Assembly: GCA_021731695.1 (NCBI GenBank)
Contig: JAKFWZ010000030.1
Span: 1 to 47,346, forward strand
Direction of reading: 5' to 3'
DNA from: Candidatus Daviesbacteria bacterium
GTDB lineage: Bacteria > Patescibacteriota > Microgenomatia > Daviesbacterales > UBA10151
DNA length: 47,346 bases
Shown: one piece after another, positions 47,183 to 47,346 of the stretch
Layout of the letters: each line of letters starts with the position of its first letter
Numbering within the stretch: the stretch's first letter is position 1
Position numbers and translations under genes: made by a program
Notes under the pieces: model-generated
The model's database searches: none
Told to the model about the DNA's origin: nothing
The model's input: the letters and a program-made list of their open reading frames with translations, nothing else

Positions 47183-47346
47183 TTAAACAAATAAAGTGAT
47201 ACCGGTAATATATTCAATAAGTTGCATAATGAAGAAGGAAAGAGAGAGCAGAAAGATACCGATAATGGCCCAGGTAATTCTGGCACGGGCTTTTGCAACA
47301 GCTTCTTTATCTCCTCCGGATAAAATCATAGCGACGGCTCCCCAGA
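47183..47346 (-). CDS. T4SS pilin-like protein, C-terminal part (cut by window edge)
   Basis: 54 codons before a TAA stop read WGAVAMILSGGDKEAVAKAR then ITWAIIGIFLLSLSFFIMQL and end TGITLFV. This is the hinge and second membrane helix of a further VirB2-like paralogue. The N-terminal half lies beyond the window. The gene was missed by the ORF track because its start is outside. Confidence 0.8.
   Translation of the reverse strand, partial: WGAVAMILSGGDKEAVAKARARITWAIIGIFLLSLSFFIMQLIEYITGITLFV

Noticed and set aside
28515-47346. Integrative conjugative element
   Set aside because: No integrase, relaxase, coupling protein or attachment-site duplication was seen in the window; cannot be excluded beyond the right edge.

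Overview
The window looks like a chromosomal replication-origin region from a Candidate Phyla Radiation (Patescibacteria) bacterium, most likely of the Microgenomates group. Evidence: small AT-rich genes; standard code 11 usage (TGA ends tsaD, TAG ends dnaA); a short YidC; a dnaA-rpmH-rnpA-yidD-yidC-khpB block; an SDR-DUF4012 fusion; a minimal type IV secretion-like (T4SS) locus without VirB8/9/10; and very large unrecognised proteins. The taxonomic call is inference from gene content; no 16S gene is present.

Layout. (1) 1-6,300: the murB 3' end, a small unknown gene, a hicBA-SGNH hydrolase operon, a hydrolase remnant, an orphan solute-binding protein, a VanW protein, and an unknown 211-aa gene behind what reads as a complete SAM-type riboswitch with antiterminator and terminator. 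(2) 6,400-11,000: thpR, tsaD, then a valine-type T-box leader with a very short Stem I in front of a 70-aa ORF and valS, then a small decayed membrane-protein gene. (3) 11,280-19,800, minus strand: rplY, envelope polysaccharide genes (SDR-DUF4012, Wzz-like, O-antigen ligase-like) with an RNase H, then khpB, yidC, yidD, rnpA, rpmH. (4) 19,800-23,500: oriC, with dnaA, DnaA-box clusters on both sides of it, a Holliday-junction-type nuclease gene and dnaN. (5) 23,500-33,240, minus strand: the first half of a T4SS-like locus (PrgI-like, VirB4 N-domain-like, VirB4 ATPase, VirB1-like muramidase, C39-type peptidase, small anchored proteins). (6) 33,360-33,936: a brnTA toxin-antitoxin pair with a palindromic operator. 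(7) 34,080-43,750, plus strand: four unrecognised genes (627, 651, 117 and 1,753 aa) that together contain no cysteine, followed by a broken copy of the last gene's 3' end. (8) 43,787-47,346, minus strand: a VirB6-like channel protein and four tandem T4SS pilin-like genes, the last cut by the window edge.

How the parts work together. The four-gene cysteine-free block sits between the two halves of the secretion locus, so the best working idea is that it supplies substrates or unusual structural parts of that apparatus. The lysozyme-like, C39 and Ig-like proteins would remodel or bind the envelope around it.

Two genome-wide habits show in the sequence. First, operon-leading genes often have a -10 box 6-9 nt before the ATG (leaderless mRNA), whereas some internal genes have strong Shine-Dalgarno sites. 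Second, short palindromic repeats fill intergenic DNA and appear to have entered genes in frame (tsaD, valS, the DUF4012 linker, virB6) and even a riboswitch helix. All homology statements come from memory of protein families; no search was run.
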